Below, one piece after another: positions 29,678-39,652 of a DNA stretch of 64,000 nucleotides. Origin of the DNA: an uncultured Prochlorococcus sp. GTDB taxonomy: Bacteria > Cyanobacteriota > Cyanobacteriia > PCC-6307 > Cyanobiaceae. The first letter of the stretch is position 1, and each line of letters starts with the position of its first letter. The stretch is taken from assembly GCA_902573045.1 (NCBI GenBank), contig CACGIB010000001.1, positions 1 to 64,000 on the forward strand. The letters are read 5' to 3'. Position numbers and translations under genes: made by a program. Below the pieces are notes generated by a model. The model searched no databases. It saw only the letters and a program-made list of their open reading frames with translations, and was not told the DNA's origin.

Positions 29678-30593
29678 TTTCTACTAATTTTTCAATAACT
29701 TCCTCTGAAACATTTTTATTGGATAAATTTTCTATTTCTCTTAAACCTGTTGGACTGGTTACATTAATCTCGCTAAGCATTCCATTTATTACATCAATAC
29801 CTACAAAAAATAAACCCTCATCTTTGAAGTGTTGAGATAATTCTGAGCAGATACTTTTTTCTTTTTCTGTTAATAATGTGGGTTCAGCCTTGCCTCCCAT
29901 CGCTAAATTACTCCTAAAATCGCCTCCTTGAGGAATCCTATTTATTGATCCAATTGCTTCTCCGTTTACGATAATTATTCTTTTATCACCCTCTATGACT
30001 TCAGGAATAAATTTTTGCATCATAACGGGTAATTCTTCTTGAGAAGTGATTAATTCAATGATTGATTTAATTCCTGGAGAATTTTTATTTATCCTTATAA
30101 CACCTTGACCACCTTTTCCTCCTAGAGGTTTTATGACAACTTCATTATTTATATTTGCAAAATTAATAAGATCTTTTACCTTACTCGCAACTATTGTAGG
30201 TGCCATTAAGTGGCTGTATCTTAAAGCACCTAGCTTTTCATTCCACGCTCTTAATGATGAGGGTTTGTTAATTACTTTTACTCCTTTTCTTTCGGCAACT
30301 TCTAAAAGATGGGTTGCATATAAATAAGCCTCATTTACAGGAGGATCTTTTCTCATCCAAATGCAATTAAATTCGGCGAGAGGTATGCAATCATTCTCTT
30401 TGAAAGAAATCCATGGAATTACTTCAACTTTTACGGAAGATGCCCATACTTCATCACCTCTAGCTTCCAGGTCTTGAGGAGTACAACTCCAGATTTCAAT
30501 ATTTTTTTTTGATGATGCTTGCATTAAAGCAGCAGTTGAATCTTTTAAGGGATTTATATTTTTAATTGGATCTATTACGAATAGAAATTTCAT
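29670..30593 (-). CDS. gshB: Glutathione synthetase
   Basis: A 307-residue ATP-grasp enzyme that adds glycine to gamma-glutamylcysteine. It starts [20 protein letters not shown], and it has [38 protein letters not shown] (the ATP-grasp loop) and [22 protein letters not shown]. All are prokaryotic GshB hallmarks. It follows a glutaredoxin gene by 5 bp on the same strand, a functional pair. Its 3' end overlaps menF by 8 bp. Confidence 0.95.
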   Translation of the reverse strand: MKFLFVIDPIKNINPLKDSTAALMQASSKKNIEIWSCTPQDLEARGDEVWASSVKVEVIPWISFKENDCIPLAEFNCIWMRKDPPVNEAYLYATHLLEVAERKGVKVINKPSSLRAWNEKLGALRYSHLMAPTIVASKVKDLINFANINNEVVIKPLGGKGGQGVIRINKNSPGIKSIIELITSQEELPVMMQKFIPEVIEGDKRIIIVNGEAIGSINRIPQGGDFRSNLAMGGKAEPTLLTEKEKSICSELSQHFKDEGLFFVGIDVINGMLSEINVTSPTGLREIENLSNKNVSEEVIEKLVEII

Positions 30594-30598
30594 AAGAT

Positions 30599-30853
30599 CT
30601 AGTTTAATAATGCTTCTAATTTATTTTCATTTTCTAATGCGTAGAGATCATCGCAGCCTCCGATACCCTCATTATCTATAAATATTTGTGGTAATGTTCT
30701 TCTACCATCAGCTCTTTCAATCATCAATGCTCTGGCATCTTCGTCGCCATCTATTTTATATTCTGTAAAATTTACATTTTTTTTCTTGAGTAGTGATTTT
30801 GCTCGAATACAGAATGGGCAATATTGCCAAGTATAAATTTCAACTTTGGACAT
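30599..30853 (-). CDS. grxC: Glutaredoxin 3
   Basis: An 84-residue dithiol glutaredoxin with active site CPFC (Cys12, Cys15) and the glutathione-binding parts [19 protein letters not shown]. It reduces disulfides at the expense of glutathione, and is co-transcribed with gshB (5-bp spacing). It is divergent from prfB. The grxC name follows the usual annotation of this type. Confidence 0.93.
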   Translation of the reverse strand: MSKVEIYTWQYCPFCIRAKSLLKKKNVNFTEYKIDGDEDARALMIERADGRRTLPQIFIDNEGIGGCDDLYALENENKLEALLN

Positions 30854-30929
30854 TTTTTTAAAATAATACTTAGTTTATACTATTAAACAAAAGTGCTTGT
30901 TAGATTATAAATAACGATTAAATTCTATT

Positions 30930-32052
30930 TTGATAGATATTACAGATTTCAAAAAAGATCTATCGGAACTAACAGAGCGCCTGGGTAATGCTCAGGATTG
31001 TCTTTGACGTTCCAAGGTTAAAAGCGAAAAGGAAAGAGTTAGAGCAGATTTCTGCTCAACCTGAATTTTGGGATAATCAAGAAGAAGCTAAAAAGCAAAT
31101 GTTAATCCTTGATGATGTCAAAGCACAACTCGAATTGTTAGATAAATGGAAAACTTTTATTTCTGATGCTAATGCCTCTCTTGAGCTTTATTCTCTAGAA
31201 CCCGAAGAGGAAATGATTTTAGAATCGCAGCTGGGATTAAAGAAATTAAGAGAGAATTTGGATAAATGGGAATTTGAAAGATTGTTATGTGGTGAATACG
31301 ATAAGGAAGGAGCAGTAGTTTCTATTAACGCAGGTGCGGGTGGAACAGATGCGCAGGATTGGGTAGAGATATTATTAAGAATGTACTCTAGATGGGCCGA
31401 TAATAATCAAATGAGCCTTGTCATTAATGAATTATCTCAAGGAGAAGAAGCAGGTATTAAAAGTGTAACGTTCGAAATTGATGGAAAATATGCATATGGC
31501 TATCTGCAATATGAAAAAGGAACTCATAGATTAGTAAGAATTTCTCCTTTTAATGCCAATGGCAAAAGACAAACCAGCTTTGCTGGGGTAGAGGTTATGC
31601 CAAAATTAGATGATAATATTTCACTTGATATACCTGAAAAAGATTTAGAAATTACAACGAGTAGATCCGGTGGAGCTGGAGGACAAAATGTTAATAAAGT
31701 AGAAACAGCAGTGAGAATTGTTCATTTGCCTTCAGGGATTTCAGTAAGATGTACTCAAGAAAGATCTCAATTACAAAATAAAGAAAAAGCTATGTTACTT
31801 TTAAAGTCTAAACTACTAGTGATTGCTAAAGAACAACGAGCTGCTGAAGTCGCTGATATTAAAGGTGATATTGTGGAAGCTGCATGGGGCAATCAAATAA
31901 GAAATTATGTTTTCCATCCCTATCAAATGGTAAAAGATCTTAGGACTATGCAGGAAACTAACGAGTTAGATAGTGTTTTAGATGGTGGACTTGACCCATT
32001 TATTCATGAATTATTACGTATGAATATTTCTTCTAATGAATCTATTGAATAA
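30930..32052 (+). CDS. prfB: Peptide chain release factor 2, expressed by programmed +1 frameshift
   Basis: RF2 terminates at UGA and UAA. An ATG at 30988 gives a 354-residue frame, but homology and the sequence point to a two-part gene. Zero frame runs from TTG 30930 and encodes [20 protein letters not shown], the usual RF2 N-terminal helix, up to CTT 31002-31004. An in-frame TGA follows at 31005-31007; a +1 shift then reads GAC from 31006 and continues as [14 protein letters not shown]. The joined protein is 373 residues, the family's length. The RF2 tripeptide SPF is in [10 protein letters not shown], and the GGQ motif is in [15 protein letters not shown]. It is followed 3 bp later by a DUF3188 gene. 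Confidence 0.9.
31002..31008 (+). promoter_or_regulatory. prfB programmed +1 frameshift site CTTTGAC
   Basis: CTT TGA C is the classic bacterial RF2 frameshift heptamer: a slippery CUU, the UGA that RF2 itself decodes, then C. A short Shine-Dalgarno-like AGG lies at 30994-30996, five bases upstream, weaker and slightly farther than in E. coli. In the known system low RF2 lets the ribosome shift, so RF2 autoregulates. The conserved RF2 sequence on both sides in different frames supports function here. Confidence 0.9.
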
Positions 32053-32055
32053 CTA

Positions 32056-32238
32056 ATGGAAAATAAAAACGAAATTTTAGAAAAAAAAGTTTCTCCTCCA
32101 AGCTTTATAAAGCTTGCTATGAGAAATATGGTAAGGAAAGGCTCAAAAAGTATTTCTCATTTTTCAATAACCTTTCTAGTTTTAATTGGGATATTAATAC
32201 TTGTGGCCACAATAGGTAAGCCCAATATTCCAGTTTAA
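32056..32238 (+). CDS. DUF3188 small membrane protein
   Basis: A 60-residue protein with one hydrophobic segment at about residues 37-53 (ITFLVLIGILILVATIG) after a basic N-terminal half (MRNMVRKGSKS). It matches my memory of the DUF3188 family found near prfB and ybeY in marine cyanobacteria. Basic residues before the helix suggest N-in topology. It sits 3 bp after prfB and 6 bp before ybeY. Function unknown. Confidence 0.8.
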   Translation: MENKNEILEKKVSPPSFIKLAMRNMVRKGSKSISHFSITFLVLIGILILVATIGKPNIPV

Positions 32239-32244
32239 GAATGT

Positions 32245-32784
32245 ATGAAAGAAAAAATTATTTCTGAAATAAATTTAGATTTGGTTTTTCAATGTAATGA
32301 TTTCTCTAAATTTTCAAATAAGTTAAAAGATACTAAAACTCATCTTATTTTTGAATCTATTTTTTGGGAGAAAGTTTTTTTATCTTGGATAAATACTATA
32401 TTAAAAAAAGAGGATTATGAATTACCAAATTATATTTTTGAAAAAAAATCTTTTTCATTAGGCTTACAGATAATATCTGATCAACAAATTGCTTCTTTGA
32501 ATAAGAAATGGATGCAAAAAAATGGTCCAACTGATGTTCTATCTTTTCCAATTATTTCTAATGAATCTCTAAATAATTTAGATCATATAGAGTTGGGAGA
32601 TATTTTTATATCATTAGAGATGGCACTTGAGCAATCTTATGAATATAAACATTCAATCTATAGAGAGATGATCTGGTTGGCTAGTCATGGATTTTTACAT
32701 CTTTTGGGATGGGAACATAATAATGAGCATGATTTAGAAAATATGTTAAATTTCCAAGAATATTTAATTACTCGATTAGATTAA
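32245..32784 (+). CDS. ybeY: Endoribonuclease YbeY (rRNA maturation factor)
   Basis: A 179-residue UPF0054 metalloprotein. The zinc-binding motif H-G-x-L-H-L-x-G-x-x-H is present as [16 protein letters not shown] near residue 150, and the upstream block [10 protein letters not shown] near 92 is also family-typical. YbeY matures 16S rRNA and takes part in ribosome quality control. The N-terminal 60 residues are less conserved. It is in a tight rightward run prfB-DUF3188-ybeY-dgkA-trpG. Confidence 0.93.
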   Translation: MKEKIISEINLDLVFQCNDFSKFSNKLKDTKTHLIFESIFWEKVFLSWINTILKKEDYELPNYIFEKKSFSLGLQIISDQQIASLNKKWMQKNGPTDVLSFPIISNESLNNLDHIELGDIFISLEMALEQSYEYKHSIYREMIWLASHGFLHLLGWEHNNEHDLENMLNFQEYLITRLD

Positions 32785-32790
32785 AAATAA

Positions 32791-33201
32791 ATGAAAAAAA
32801 AAATAAACTATTTAGAAAATAGAAAAGAATCATACAAAACTTCTAGTAATGTATTTATAAGTTTTAAGTATGCTTTCAGTGGTATTAGTTATGTATTAAA
32901 AACTTCAAGAAATTTTAAAATTCAATTAATTTTTGCAGTTGCAAGTTTAATAATTGGTTTTTTACTAAAAATTAGTCTCAGTAATTATGTTATTTTGATT
33001 GCAACAATAATGTCTGTTTTAATATTAGAAATATTGAACACATCTATTGAATCAATCGTTGATTTAGTAGTGAAAAAAGAATTTAGTATTTTGGCTAAAA
33101 TTTCAAAAGATACTTCTGCAGGAGCAGTATTATTAGCTTCCATTAATTCTGTTATTATTGCTGTATATATCTTTGTTCCTAAAATAAAGTTGTTATTTTA
33201 A
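32791..33201 (+). CDS. dgkA: Diacylglycerol/undecaprenol kinase (DgkA family)
   Basis: A 136-residue membrane kinase with three hydrophobic helices. The active-site pattern is seen as LEILNTSIESIVDLVVKK followed by AKISKDTSAGAVLLAS, matching E. coli DgkA. Gram-positive and cyanobacterial members often phosphorylate undecaprenol, so the lipid substrate is uncertain. It starts 6 bp after ybeY, the same order as in many bacteria. Confidence 0.9.
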   Translation: MKKKINYLENRKESYKTSSNVFISFKYAFSGISYVLKTSRNFKIQLIFAVASLIIGFLLKISLSNYVILIATIMSVLILEILNTSIESIVDLVVKKEFSILAKISKDTSAGAVLLASINSVIIAVYIFVPKIKLLF

Positions 33202-33213
33202 ATCCATATAAAT

Positions 33214-33810
33214 ATGTTTCTTGTTATTGATAATTACGATAGTTTTACTTATAACCTTGTTCAATATTTAGGAGAACTTTCAGTTGAGCATGAAATAACT
33301 AAAGAATTAATAGTTAAAAGAAATGATGAAATTACTTTAGAAGAAATTATCAAACTAAATCCTGGTGGAATTCTCTTATCTCCAGGTCCAGGTAATCCAG
33401 ATCAATCTGGTATTTGTCTGCCAATTCTAAAAAAATTATCTAAAAATATTCCGACCTTGGGAGTTTGTTTAGGTCATCAAGCTTTGGCTCAAGCTTTTGG
33501 AGGTAAGGTTATAGTTGGGAAAGAACTTATGCATGGTAAGACATCCAAAATATTTCATAATCAAAAAGGATTGTTTAAAGATATCGAGACTCCATTTGTG
33601 GCTACTAGATACCATAGTCTTATAGTTGATTCAAGTTCTTTACCATCTTGTTTCGACATAACTGCGACTTTAGAAGACTCAACAATTATGGCTATCTCTC
33701 ATAAAGAATATAAACATTTACATGGGGTACAGTTCCATCCTGAAAGTGTGTTGACGCAATTTGGTCATAAATTAATTAGTAATTTTCTAAAAATGGCTGA
33801 ACAAAAGTAA
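33214..33810 (+). CDS. trpG: Anthranilate synthase/para-aminobenzoate synthase glutaminase subunit
   Basis: A 198-residue class I glutamine amidotransferase. It has the IDNYDSFTYNLVQYLGEL start, LLSPGPGNPDQSG, the nucleophile Cys85 in GVCLGHQALAQAFGG and the catalytic HPE in GVQFHPESVLT. The same subunit often serves both TrpE and PabB in bacteria with a single copy. The partner large subunit is not adjacent. It is followed 19 bp later by an MBL-fold gene. Confidence 0.93.
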   Translation: MFLVIDNYDSFTYNLVQYLGELSVEHEITKELIVKRNDEITLEEIIKLNPGGILLSPGPGNPDQSGICLPILKKLSKNIPTLGVCLGHQALAQAFGGKVIVGKELMHGKTSKIFHNQKGLFKDIETPFVATRYHSLIVDSSSLPSCFDITATLEDSTIMAISHKEYKHLHGVQFHPESVLTQFGHKLISNFLKMAEQK

Positions 33811-33829
33811 AATAAAAAAAAATAATATT

Positions 33830-34555
33830 ATGATTTCTCAAATTAAAAACTTTTTATTTTTGATATTAGTTAGCTCTTTTTTACCTACCTCATTATTGGC
33901 AAGGAACTTAGGAATAAAAAGTTTGGGATATAGTAGTTTTTTAATTACTAGTGCAGATAAATCTATTCTTATAAATCCCTTTAAAGCAATAGGTTGTGCA
34001 AGTAATTTAAAGGAGCCAAAAGAAGTCAACGTAGATTTTATTTTGGCTAGTTCTAGGCTTCCAGATGAAGGATATAACCCTAATGATCAATTAATGTTCG
34101 TTGAGCCAGGAATCTATCAATTTGAGGATATTTTATTAAATGGAATTTCTGTACCACATGACAGAGTAGATGGAAGAAGATTTGGGATGGCAACTGTTTG
34201 GAGTTGGGAGCAGAATAACCTTAAAATTGTTCATATGGGAGGAGCAGCTGGTGATATTGATATAAACAGTCAAATTATTTTGTCTGCTCCAGATATATTG
34301 TTTATTTCAATTGGAGGAGGAATAAAATCTTACAATGGTAAAGAAGCCTCAAAAATAGTTAAGCTTCTAAAACCTAATGTAGTTATTCCTGTTCACTTTG
34401 AACGCGGCAAAAAAATTAATAAAGAATGTGATTTCTCAAACGCTGATTTATTTATCGAAAATATGAAAGATTTTAAAGTAAAATATGTTGGAAAAGATTT
34501 TCAAATAAAACCTAAAAGAATCGATCAAAATACAATTTATATTTTCAGTAATTAA
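33830..34555 (+). CDS. Exported MBL-fold-like protein without the HxHxDH motif
   Basis: A 241-residue protein with a probable signal peptide (residues 1-24, ending LPTSLLA). The core resembles the UPF0173-type metallo-beta-lactamase fold: LGYSSFLITSADKSILINPF, then a later HFERGKK block (VVIPVHFE). Where active relatives have H-x-H-x-D-H, this protein has ASSRLPDEG (residues 73-81), so the main metal ligands are gone. Later conserved features (VPHDRVDGRRFGMATVW) remain. It may bind without hydrolysing. It is last in the prfB-trpG run, and its end overlaps hisC by 4 bp. Confidence 0.8.
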   Translation: MISQIKNFLFLILVSSFLPTSLLARNLGIKSLGYSSFLITSADKSILINPFKAIGCASNLKEPKEVNVDFILASSRLPDEGYNPNDQLMFVEPGIYQFEDILLNGISVPHDRVDGRRFGMATVWSWEQNNLKIVHMGGAAGDIDINSQIILSAPDILFISIGGGIKSYNGKEASKIVKLLKPNVVIPVHFERGKKINKECDFSNADLFIENMKDFKVKYVGKDFQIKPKRIDQNTIYIFSN

Positions 34556-35661
34556 TTTTTTAAATCTAATATCTTGTAATTGTCCCAGAAAAAAATCATT
34601 TGTTCTTTAGTTCCAATACTAACCCTTATAGAATTACCGATATCTTTTTTGTTTTCCATACTTCTAATAAGAATACCTTTTTCTCTCATCTGTTGTATTA
34701 AGATTTTAGGATCTTTTTTTGGCCAAATTAAGAAATAATTACCTCCACTAAAGTGAGTTCTGATTTTTGTTGATTTAAATTTATTTAAAATCCATTCCCT
34801 CGCCTTTTTTACCTCTAAAACATAATTATCAATATATGATTTGTCTTTAAGTGCTGCTAATGTAGCTGTTATAGCAAAGCTGTTTACATCATATGGTCCT
34901 GTAACTTTATTAATGTACTGAATTAAACTTTTATTGCCAAAAGTAAAACCTATTCTTAAACCAGCTAGACCTGCAGTTTTTGAAAGAGATTGGATTATTA
35001 GTATATTTTTATTCTTTTCAAAATCTATCGATTCAAGAAGACTATCTCCATTAAATTTTTCATATAGTTCATCAACAACTATTAATGAATCTTTATTGAT
35101 ATTGGCTAAATTAATTATTTCATGAGAGCTTAGAACAGTTCCTGTTGGATTATTTGGATTGCAAATAAATATTAACTTTGGATTATGCTTTATTATTTTT
35201 TCCCTAAATTCTTCGATGGGGAATAGAAAATTTTCTCCAATGTAAGAACAACTTATTTTTTTCATTCCTCGGATTTCTGCACAAGGAGAATAGTAACCAA
35301 AAGTTGGATTTGTGGTTAGAAATATTTGATCTTTTTCTCCAAAGCAATTGAAAATTGCATTTATTGCTGCATCTGCTCCATTGAAAATTCCGATTTCATC
35401 ATTACTAAATTTTCTTGAATCAAGATATTTATCACATAAAAATTTTTTTAAAAAATTATATTCTGGATAAATTGAAATCTCATCTAATTTTATCGCTTGT
35501 AATGCCTCTAGAACCTTAGGACTTGGACCTAAAGTATTTTCATTAAAGTCTAAGCGGAGTAAATTTCTTCTGTTTTCTAAAGGTGCAGAGTAAGACTGCA
35601 TATTTATTATTTCTTCTCTTGGTTTTGGGAAAAGATTATTTAATGGATCAAAATCATTCAT
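34552..35661 (-). CDS. hisC: Histidinol-phosphate aminotransferase
   Basis: A 369-residue class I/II PLP aminotransferase of the histidine pathway. It has LLRLDFNENTLGPSPKVLEAL, PTFGYYSPCAEI, CNPNNPTGTVLS, the PLP lysine in QSLSKTAGLAGLRIG, and NYFLIWPKKDP. Family members also act on related amino acids, so annotation as HisC is by best motif match. Its start overlaps the argS stop by one base (TAATG). Confidence 0.9.
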   Translation of the reverse strand: MNDFDPLNNLFPKPREEIINMQSYSAPLENRRNLLRLDFNENTLGPSPKVLEALQAIKLDEISIYPEYNFLKKFLCDKYLDSRKFSNDEIGIFNGADAAINAIFNCFGEKDQIFLTTNPTFGYYSPCAEIRGMKKISCSYIGENFLFPIEEFREKIIKHNPKLIFICNPNNPTGTVLSSHEIINLANINKDSLIVVDELYEKFNGDSLLESIDFEKNKNILIIQSLSKTAGLAGLRIGFTFGNKSLIQYINKVTGPYDVNSFAITATLAALKDKSYIDNYVLEVKKAREWILNKFKSTKIRTHFSGGNYFLIWPKKDPKILIQQMREKGILIRSMENKKDIGNSIRVSIGTKEQMIFFWDNYKILDLKN

Positions 35662-37475
35662 TACATTCTTTCTAAAGTTTCAATTCCTAAAAGCTCTAAG
35701 CTTAATTTTAGTGTTTTTGCAGTTAGGTCACATAAATTAAGCCTAGAAATTTTTATATTTTTTTCTTCTTTGAGGATTGGAACTTGATCATAGAATCTAT
35801 TAAAAGTCTGACATAGCTCGAACAGATAATTGCATAATCTATTTGGCATTAAGTCTTTTTCAATAGAAATTATGACTTCATCGAACTTAAGTAATTTTCT
35901 GATAAGTTTCCACTCAGATTTATGTTCATAATTTACGTACTGAAAATCTTTAGAGTCATAAACAAAATTATTTTTTCTTTTAATTCCTAAAATTCTTACA
36001 AGTGTATATAACAAATAAGGAGCAGTATTACCATTTAGGGAAAGCATTTTATCAAAACTAAATTGATAATTAGTAATCCTATTTTGACTTAAATCTGCAT
36101 ACTTAACAGCTCCTAATCCAATAATTCTTGAAGTATTTGCTATAAACTCTTCGGTCTCATAACGATCTTCATCTTCTAATCTTTTCAATAAATCTTCTTT
36201 TGCTCTTCTAACTGCTTCATTTAATAAATCTTTTAGGCGTATTATTTCACCTTCTCTTGTCTTTAGTTTTTTGCCATCAATTCCTTGAACTAACCCAAAA
36301 GGGACATGGTCTACTTGACAATTTTCTGGGATCCATTTTGCTTTTTTTGCAACTTGAAAAACTCCAGCAAAATGATTTGCTTGCCCATGATCAGTTACAT
36401 AAATAATTCTTGAAGCATCATCGCCATTAGGAGGTTTATTGAATCTGTATCTTATAGCAGCAAGATCTGTAGTGGCATAATTAAAACCCCCATCTTTTTT
36501 TTGAATAATTAGCGGTAAAGGTTTGCCTTCTTTATTAGTCATCCCATCTAAAAATACACATTTTGCTCCTTGATCTTCTACTAATATTTTTTCTGAATTC
36601 AAATCATCAATCACTGATTTTAAGAAGGGATTATAAAAAGATTCACCTCTTTCTTCTATTTTTATTTTTAAATTTTTATAGATTTCATCAAATTCTTTCC
36701 TTGATTGATCACATAATAATTTCCAAGCTTTAATCGATTTAATATCTCCACTTTGTAACTTAACTACTTCCTCTCTAGATCTTTTTTGGAATTCAGATTC
36801 GTTATCAAATCTTTTTTTTGATTCTTTATAAAATTCAACTAAATCACTTATTTTGATCTTTCCTATTTCTTCTAGATCATTTGAATATAAATCTTTGAGC
36901 TGAGTAATAAGCATGCCAAATTGTGTTCCCCAATCACCAACATGATTGAGTCTTAATACTTCATAACCTCTTAACTCGAAAATTCTAGATATTGAGTCAC
37001 CTATTATTGTTGATCTTAAATGCCCTACATGCATTTCTTTAGCAATATTAGGGCTAGAAAAATCTACAATAACTTTATTGGACAAACCACTATCTAAATC
37101 TTTTCTAATTAGAGGTATGCCAGCCCTGTTGCATTGAATATTTGACTTAATATCATTTATTAGAACCTCATCTTTTAATTTTATATTTATAAATCCAGGT
37201 CCAGCTATTTCTAGACTCTTACATAATTTTGATATGCTTATATTTTTATTTAAAAGGTTAATAAAATCATAAGAAATATCTCTTGGGTTCTTTTTATATA
37301 TTTTAGATAAACTTAAACAAACATTACATTGATAATCACCAAATTCCTCTTTTGATGATTGTGTAATTAAATTTTTTCGAAGAATTTCGAATTCTCCTTT
37401 TTTATCATTTTTTTCAAGACTATCTAAAAGAGATTGTTCAAATTGTTTTGTTAATTCTTTAAAAATGATTAGCAT
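35661..37475 (-). CDS. argS: Arginyl-tRNA synthetase
   Basis: A 604-residue class I synthetase. The HIGH-type motif appears as [13 protein letters not shown], the N-terminal ArgS-specific domain precedes it, and the conserved [16 protein letters not shown] block follows it. The KMSKS site is degenerate ([15 protein letters not shown]), which is normal in ArgS. The C-terminal anticodon-binding domain starts about residue 485. Length is normal. It is in a leftward run nadC-argS-hisC. Confidence 0.96.
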   Translation of the reverse strand: MLIIFKELTKQFEQSLLDSLEKNDKKGEFEILRKNLITQSSKEEFGDYQCNVCLSLSKIYKKNPRDISYDFINLLNKNISISKLCKSLEIAGPGFINIKLKDEVLINDIKSNIQCNRAGIPLIRKDLDSGLSNKVIVDFSSPNIAKEMHVGHLRSTIIGDSISRIFELRGYEVLRLNHVGDWGTQFGMLITQLKDLYSNDLEEIGKIKISDLVEFYKESKKRFDNESEFQKRSREEVVKLQSGDIKSIKAWKLLCDQSRKEFDEIYKNLKIKIEERGESFYNPFLKSVIDDLNSEKILVEDQGAKCVFLDGMTNKEGKPLPLIIQKKDGGFNYATTDLAAIRYRFNKPPNGDDASRIIYVTDHGQANHFAGVFQVAKKAKWIPENCQVDHVPFGLVQGIDGKKLKTREGEIIRLKDLLNEAVRRAKEDLLKRLEDEDRYETEEFIANTSRIIGLGAVKYADLSQNRITNYQFSFDKMLSLNGNTAPYLLYTLVRILGIKRKNNFVYDSKDFQYVNYEHKSEWKLIRKLLKFDEVIISIEKDLMPNRLCNYLFELCQTFNRFYDQVPILKEEKNIKISRLNLCDLTAKTLKLSLELLGIETLERM

Positions 37476-37502
37476 TAATTATTCAATTATTTATCTATAT
37501 AA

Positions 37503-38369
37503 TTAATTAATATAACGCATACTCAAATCAATCCAATTACTTTTGGTGATTGAAGAACTTGTTGAAATCAAATCGATACCTTTTATTAGATATTTACTAA
37601 TTTCTTCAGGGTTAATTCCAGAAACTTCTATTATCAAATTTTTATTTACTTCTTTTTTTAAGCTATTCATTGATAAATCTCTTAATTCTTGAACGTTTTT
37701 TTTGATTATTTCAGGGCTAAGTTCATCCAATAAGACACTATCTGCTCCTGCTAATACTGCTTCTTTTGCCTGTTCGATATTCTCAGCTTCAATTATGATA
37801 TGAGTTGTAAAAGGCGAATTTAGTCGAATTTTTTTTACTGCATTATTAAGATTATCTGTCCATGCAATGTGATTTTCTTTTATCATAGCTGCGTCGTATA
37901 ATCCCATTCTATGATTGACTCCACCTCCGCATTTGAATGCATATTTTTCAAATATTCTTAAGCCAGGAGTCGTTTTCCTAGTATCTGCTAATTTTATATT
38001 TGTACCTTCTAACTTATTTACAAGATTCTTTGTGTATGTTGATATTCCAGATAAATGCATTGCTATATTTAAGCTTATTCTTTCACTAGCTAGCAAACTT
38101 TTTGAAGGCCCATATATTTCTAAGAGTTTTTGATCTTTAACAAATTGATCTCCATCAGAGATATTAAATTTTGGACTGATTTTTAAATCAATTTTTCTAA
38201 AAATTTCTTTTATAATTTCAACCCCGCAGAATATACCCTCTTCTTTTGCAATCCAATATGCATTACCATTCTCTTCTGTAATAGAGGAACTTGTAAGATC
38301 TCCCCTACCTATATCTTCATCGATCCAATTATCAATGATTTTACTTATTATTGGAGTATTTAAATCCAC
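37503..38369 (-). CDS. nadC: Nicotinate-nucleotide pyrophosphorylase
   Basis: A 288-residue quinolinate phosphoribosyltransferase. It has DEDIGRGDLTSSSI at the N-terminus, ADTRKTTPGLRIFEKYAFKCGGGVNHRMGL (parts) with substrate-binding Arg, Lys and His, and IIIEAENIEQAKEAVLAGADSVLLDEL. It makes nicotinate mononucleotide for NAD. The start is GTG 38369. It is followed by argS 27 bp downstream; mnmE lies upstream with an 82-bp gap. Confidence 0.94.
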   Translation of the reverse strand: MDLNTPIISKIIDNWIDEDIGRGDLTSSSITEENGNAYWIAKEEGIFCGVEIIKEIFRKIDLKISPKFNISDGDQFVKDQKLLEIYGPSKSLLASERISLNIAMHLSGISTYTKNLVNKLEGTNIKLADTRKTTPGLRIFEKYAFKCGGGVNHRMGLYDAAMIKENHIAWTDNLNNAVKKIRLNSPFTTHIIIEAENIEQAKEAVLAGADSVLLDELSPEIIKKNVQELRDLSMNSLKKEVNKNLIIEVSGINPEEISKYLIKGIDLISTSSSITKSNWIDLSMRYIN

Positions 38370-38451
38370 TAAACTAAGAAATAATTAATTAATAAAAATT
38401 AAACTGAAGTTAGAGAATCAACTATATATCACTATGTAATTTAACTCAAAT

Positions 38452-39586
38452 TTATTTACCAATACAAAACTTAGAAAAAATATTATCTAGAAGTTCCTCT
38501 GTTAATTCTTGACCAGTTATTTTAGATAAGTTTTGAATTCCATCTCTCAGCTCAATTGATAACAAATCAAATGGCAATTTATTTTCAATTATTTCATCAG
38601 TATCTTTTAAATTAGATAAGCAAGCAGACAAATTTGTTAGATGTCTTTCGTTTAAAAATATATTGATATTTTCTACTTGTTTTAATCCGCATTTTTTTAT
38701 AATTGTGTCTATTAATAATCTTTCACCATCATTATTCTTAATACTCATAAGAATTGTGTTTTTTAAATCATTTGAATTAATATTTTTGAAATCAATTAAA
38801 TCTTTTTTATTGCCCAAAATAGTAATTAATTTTTCTTTGGGAATTTCTTGTATTATTTTTTTGTCTTCTTCATTAAATCCTTCTTCAAGACTATAAATAT
38901 AAATTATAAAATCTGACTCTTTTATTTTCCCAAAACTTTTTTTAATTCCAATACTTTCAATTTGTTCATGAGTTTCTCTTATGCCAGCAGTATCAATTAT
39001 TTTCATTGGAATATCATTAATAGTTAAATTAACTTCAATAACATCTCTAGTTGTTCCAGGAATATTAGTTACGATTGCTTTCTCTTTTTTTGCAAGCAAA
39101 TTTAATAAAGAGCTTTTGCCAACATTTGTTTTACCTATAAGCGCAACGGATATTCCATTGTGAATATATGAATTTCTTTTTGCATTTTCTATTAGTAATT
39201 CTATTTTTTCTTTGACTAAATTCTCCTGGGTTTGCAAGTCTAACTTTAGAATTACTAGATAATAATATCTTTAAAACTTTATTTACTATGATAATTCCGC
39301 CATGGCAATGAAGTTCAACTACATCCTCTCCTGTGAAGCTATTTGGGGATTTCATAACTAAAATTAAAACCTCATCTATAAATTTATTTTGTTTATTTTC
39401 CTGAATAAAACCATGAAAAACTCTATGTGATTCCCATGCATATTTAGATTTAGTTTGAACAATCTTTTTGCAAGAATTTATTGCGTCTTTCCCTGATACT
39501 CTTATTATCGCAACTCCTCCCTTTCCAATACTTATAGCTGAAGCAATTGCGGCTATCGTATCTTCTGTAGTAACTATCGAATCCAT
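38452..39586 (-). pseudogene. mnmE: tRNA modification GTPase MnmE, split by an internal deletion and frameshift
   Basis: Two leftward frames together cover MnmE. The N-terminal part (39586 to about 39214) begins [17 protein letters not shown] and runs to [11 protein letters not shown], about 126 residues. After that the frame turns to unrelated sequence and stops at 39131. A second frame resumes at about 39213 as [20 protein letters not shown], then the G-domain [20 protein letters not shown] and the C-terminal FCIGK. The segment that should follow PGEFSQR (RAFLNGKIDLTQAE and much of the first helical half) is missing, roughly 80 residues. The junction is within 39209-39214, where a short AAAGA repeat could have mediated deletion. 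The product would lack part of the helical domain and be out of frame. A sequencing or assembly error cannot be excluded. Confidence 0.88.
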
Positions 39587-39652
39587 CTCTCGCTTTGTTA
39601 TGGATAATTAAGTAAGATTATCAAGAATTTAATTTTGAAATTTTCTTTCTGA

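Noticed and set aside
30988..32052. prfB as a simple ORF from ATG 30988
   Set aside because: The conserved RF2 N-terminus is encoded upstream in another frame and joined by the CTTTGAC site.
38452..39237. An independent small Era-like GTPase starting at TTG 39237
   Set aside because: It matches the MnmE G-domain and C-terminus, including FCIGK, and its first residues are only the out-of-frame reading of the MnmE N-terminal part.
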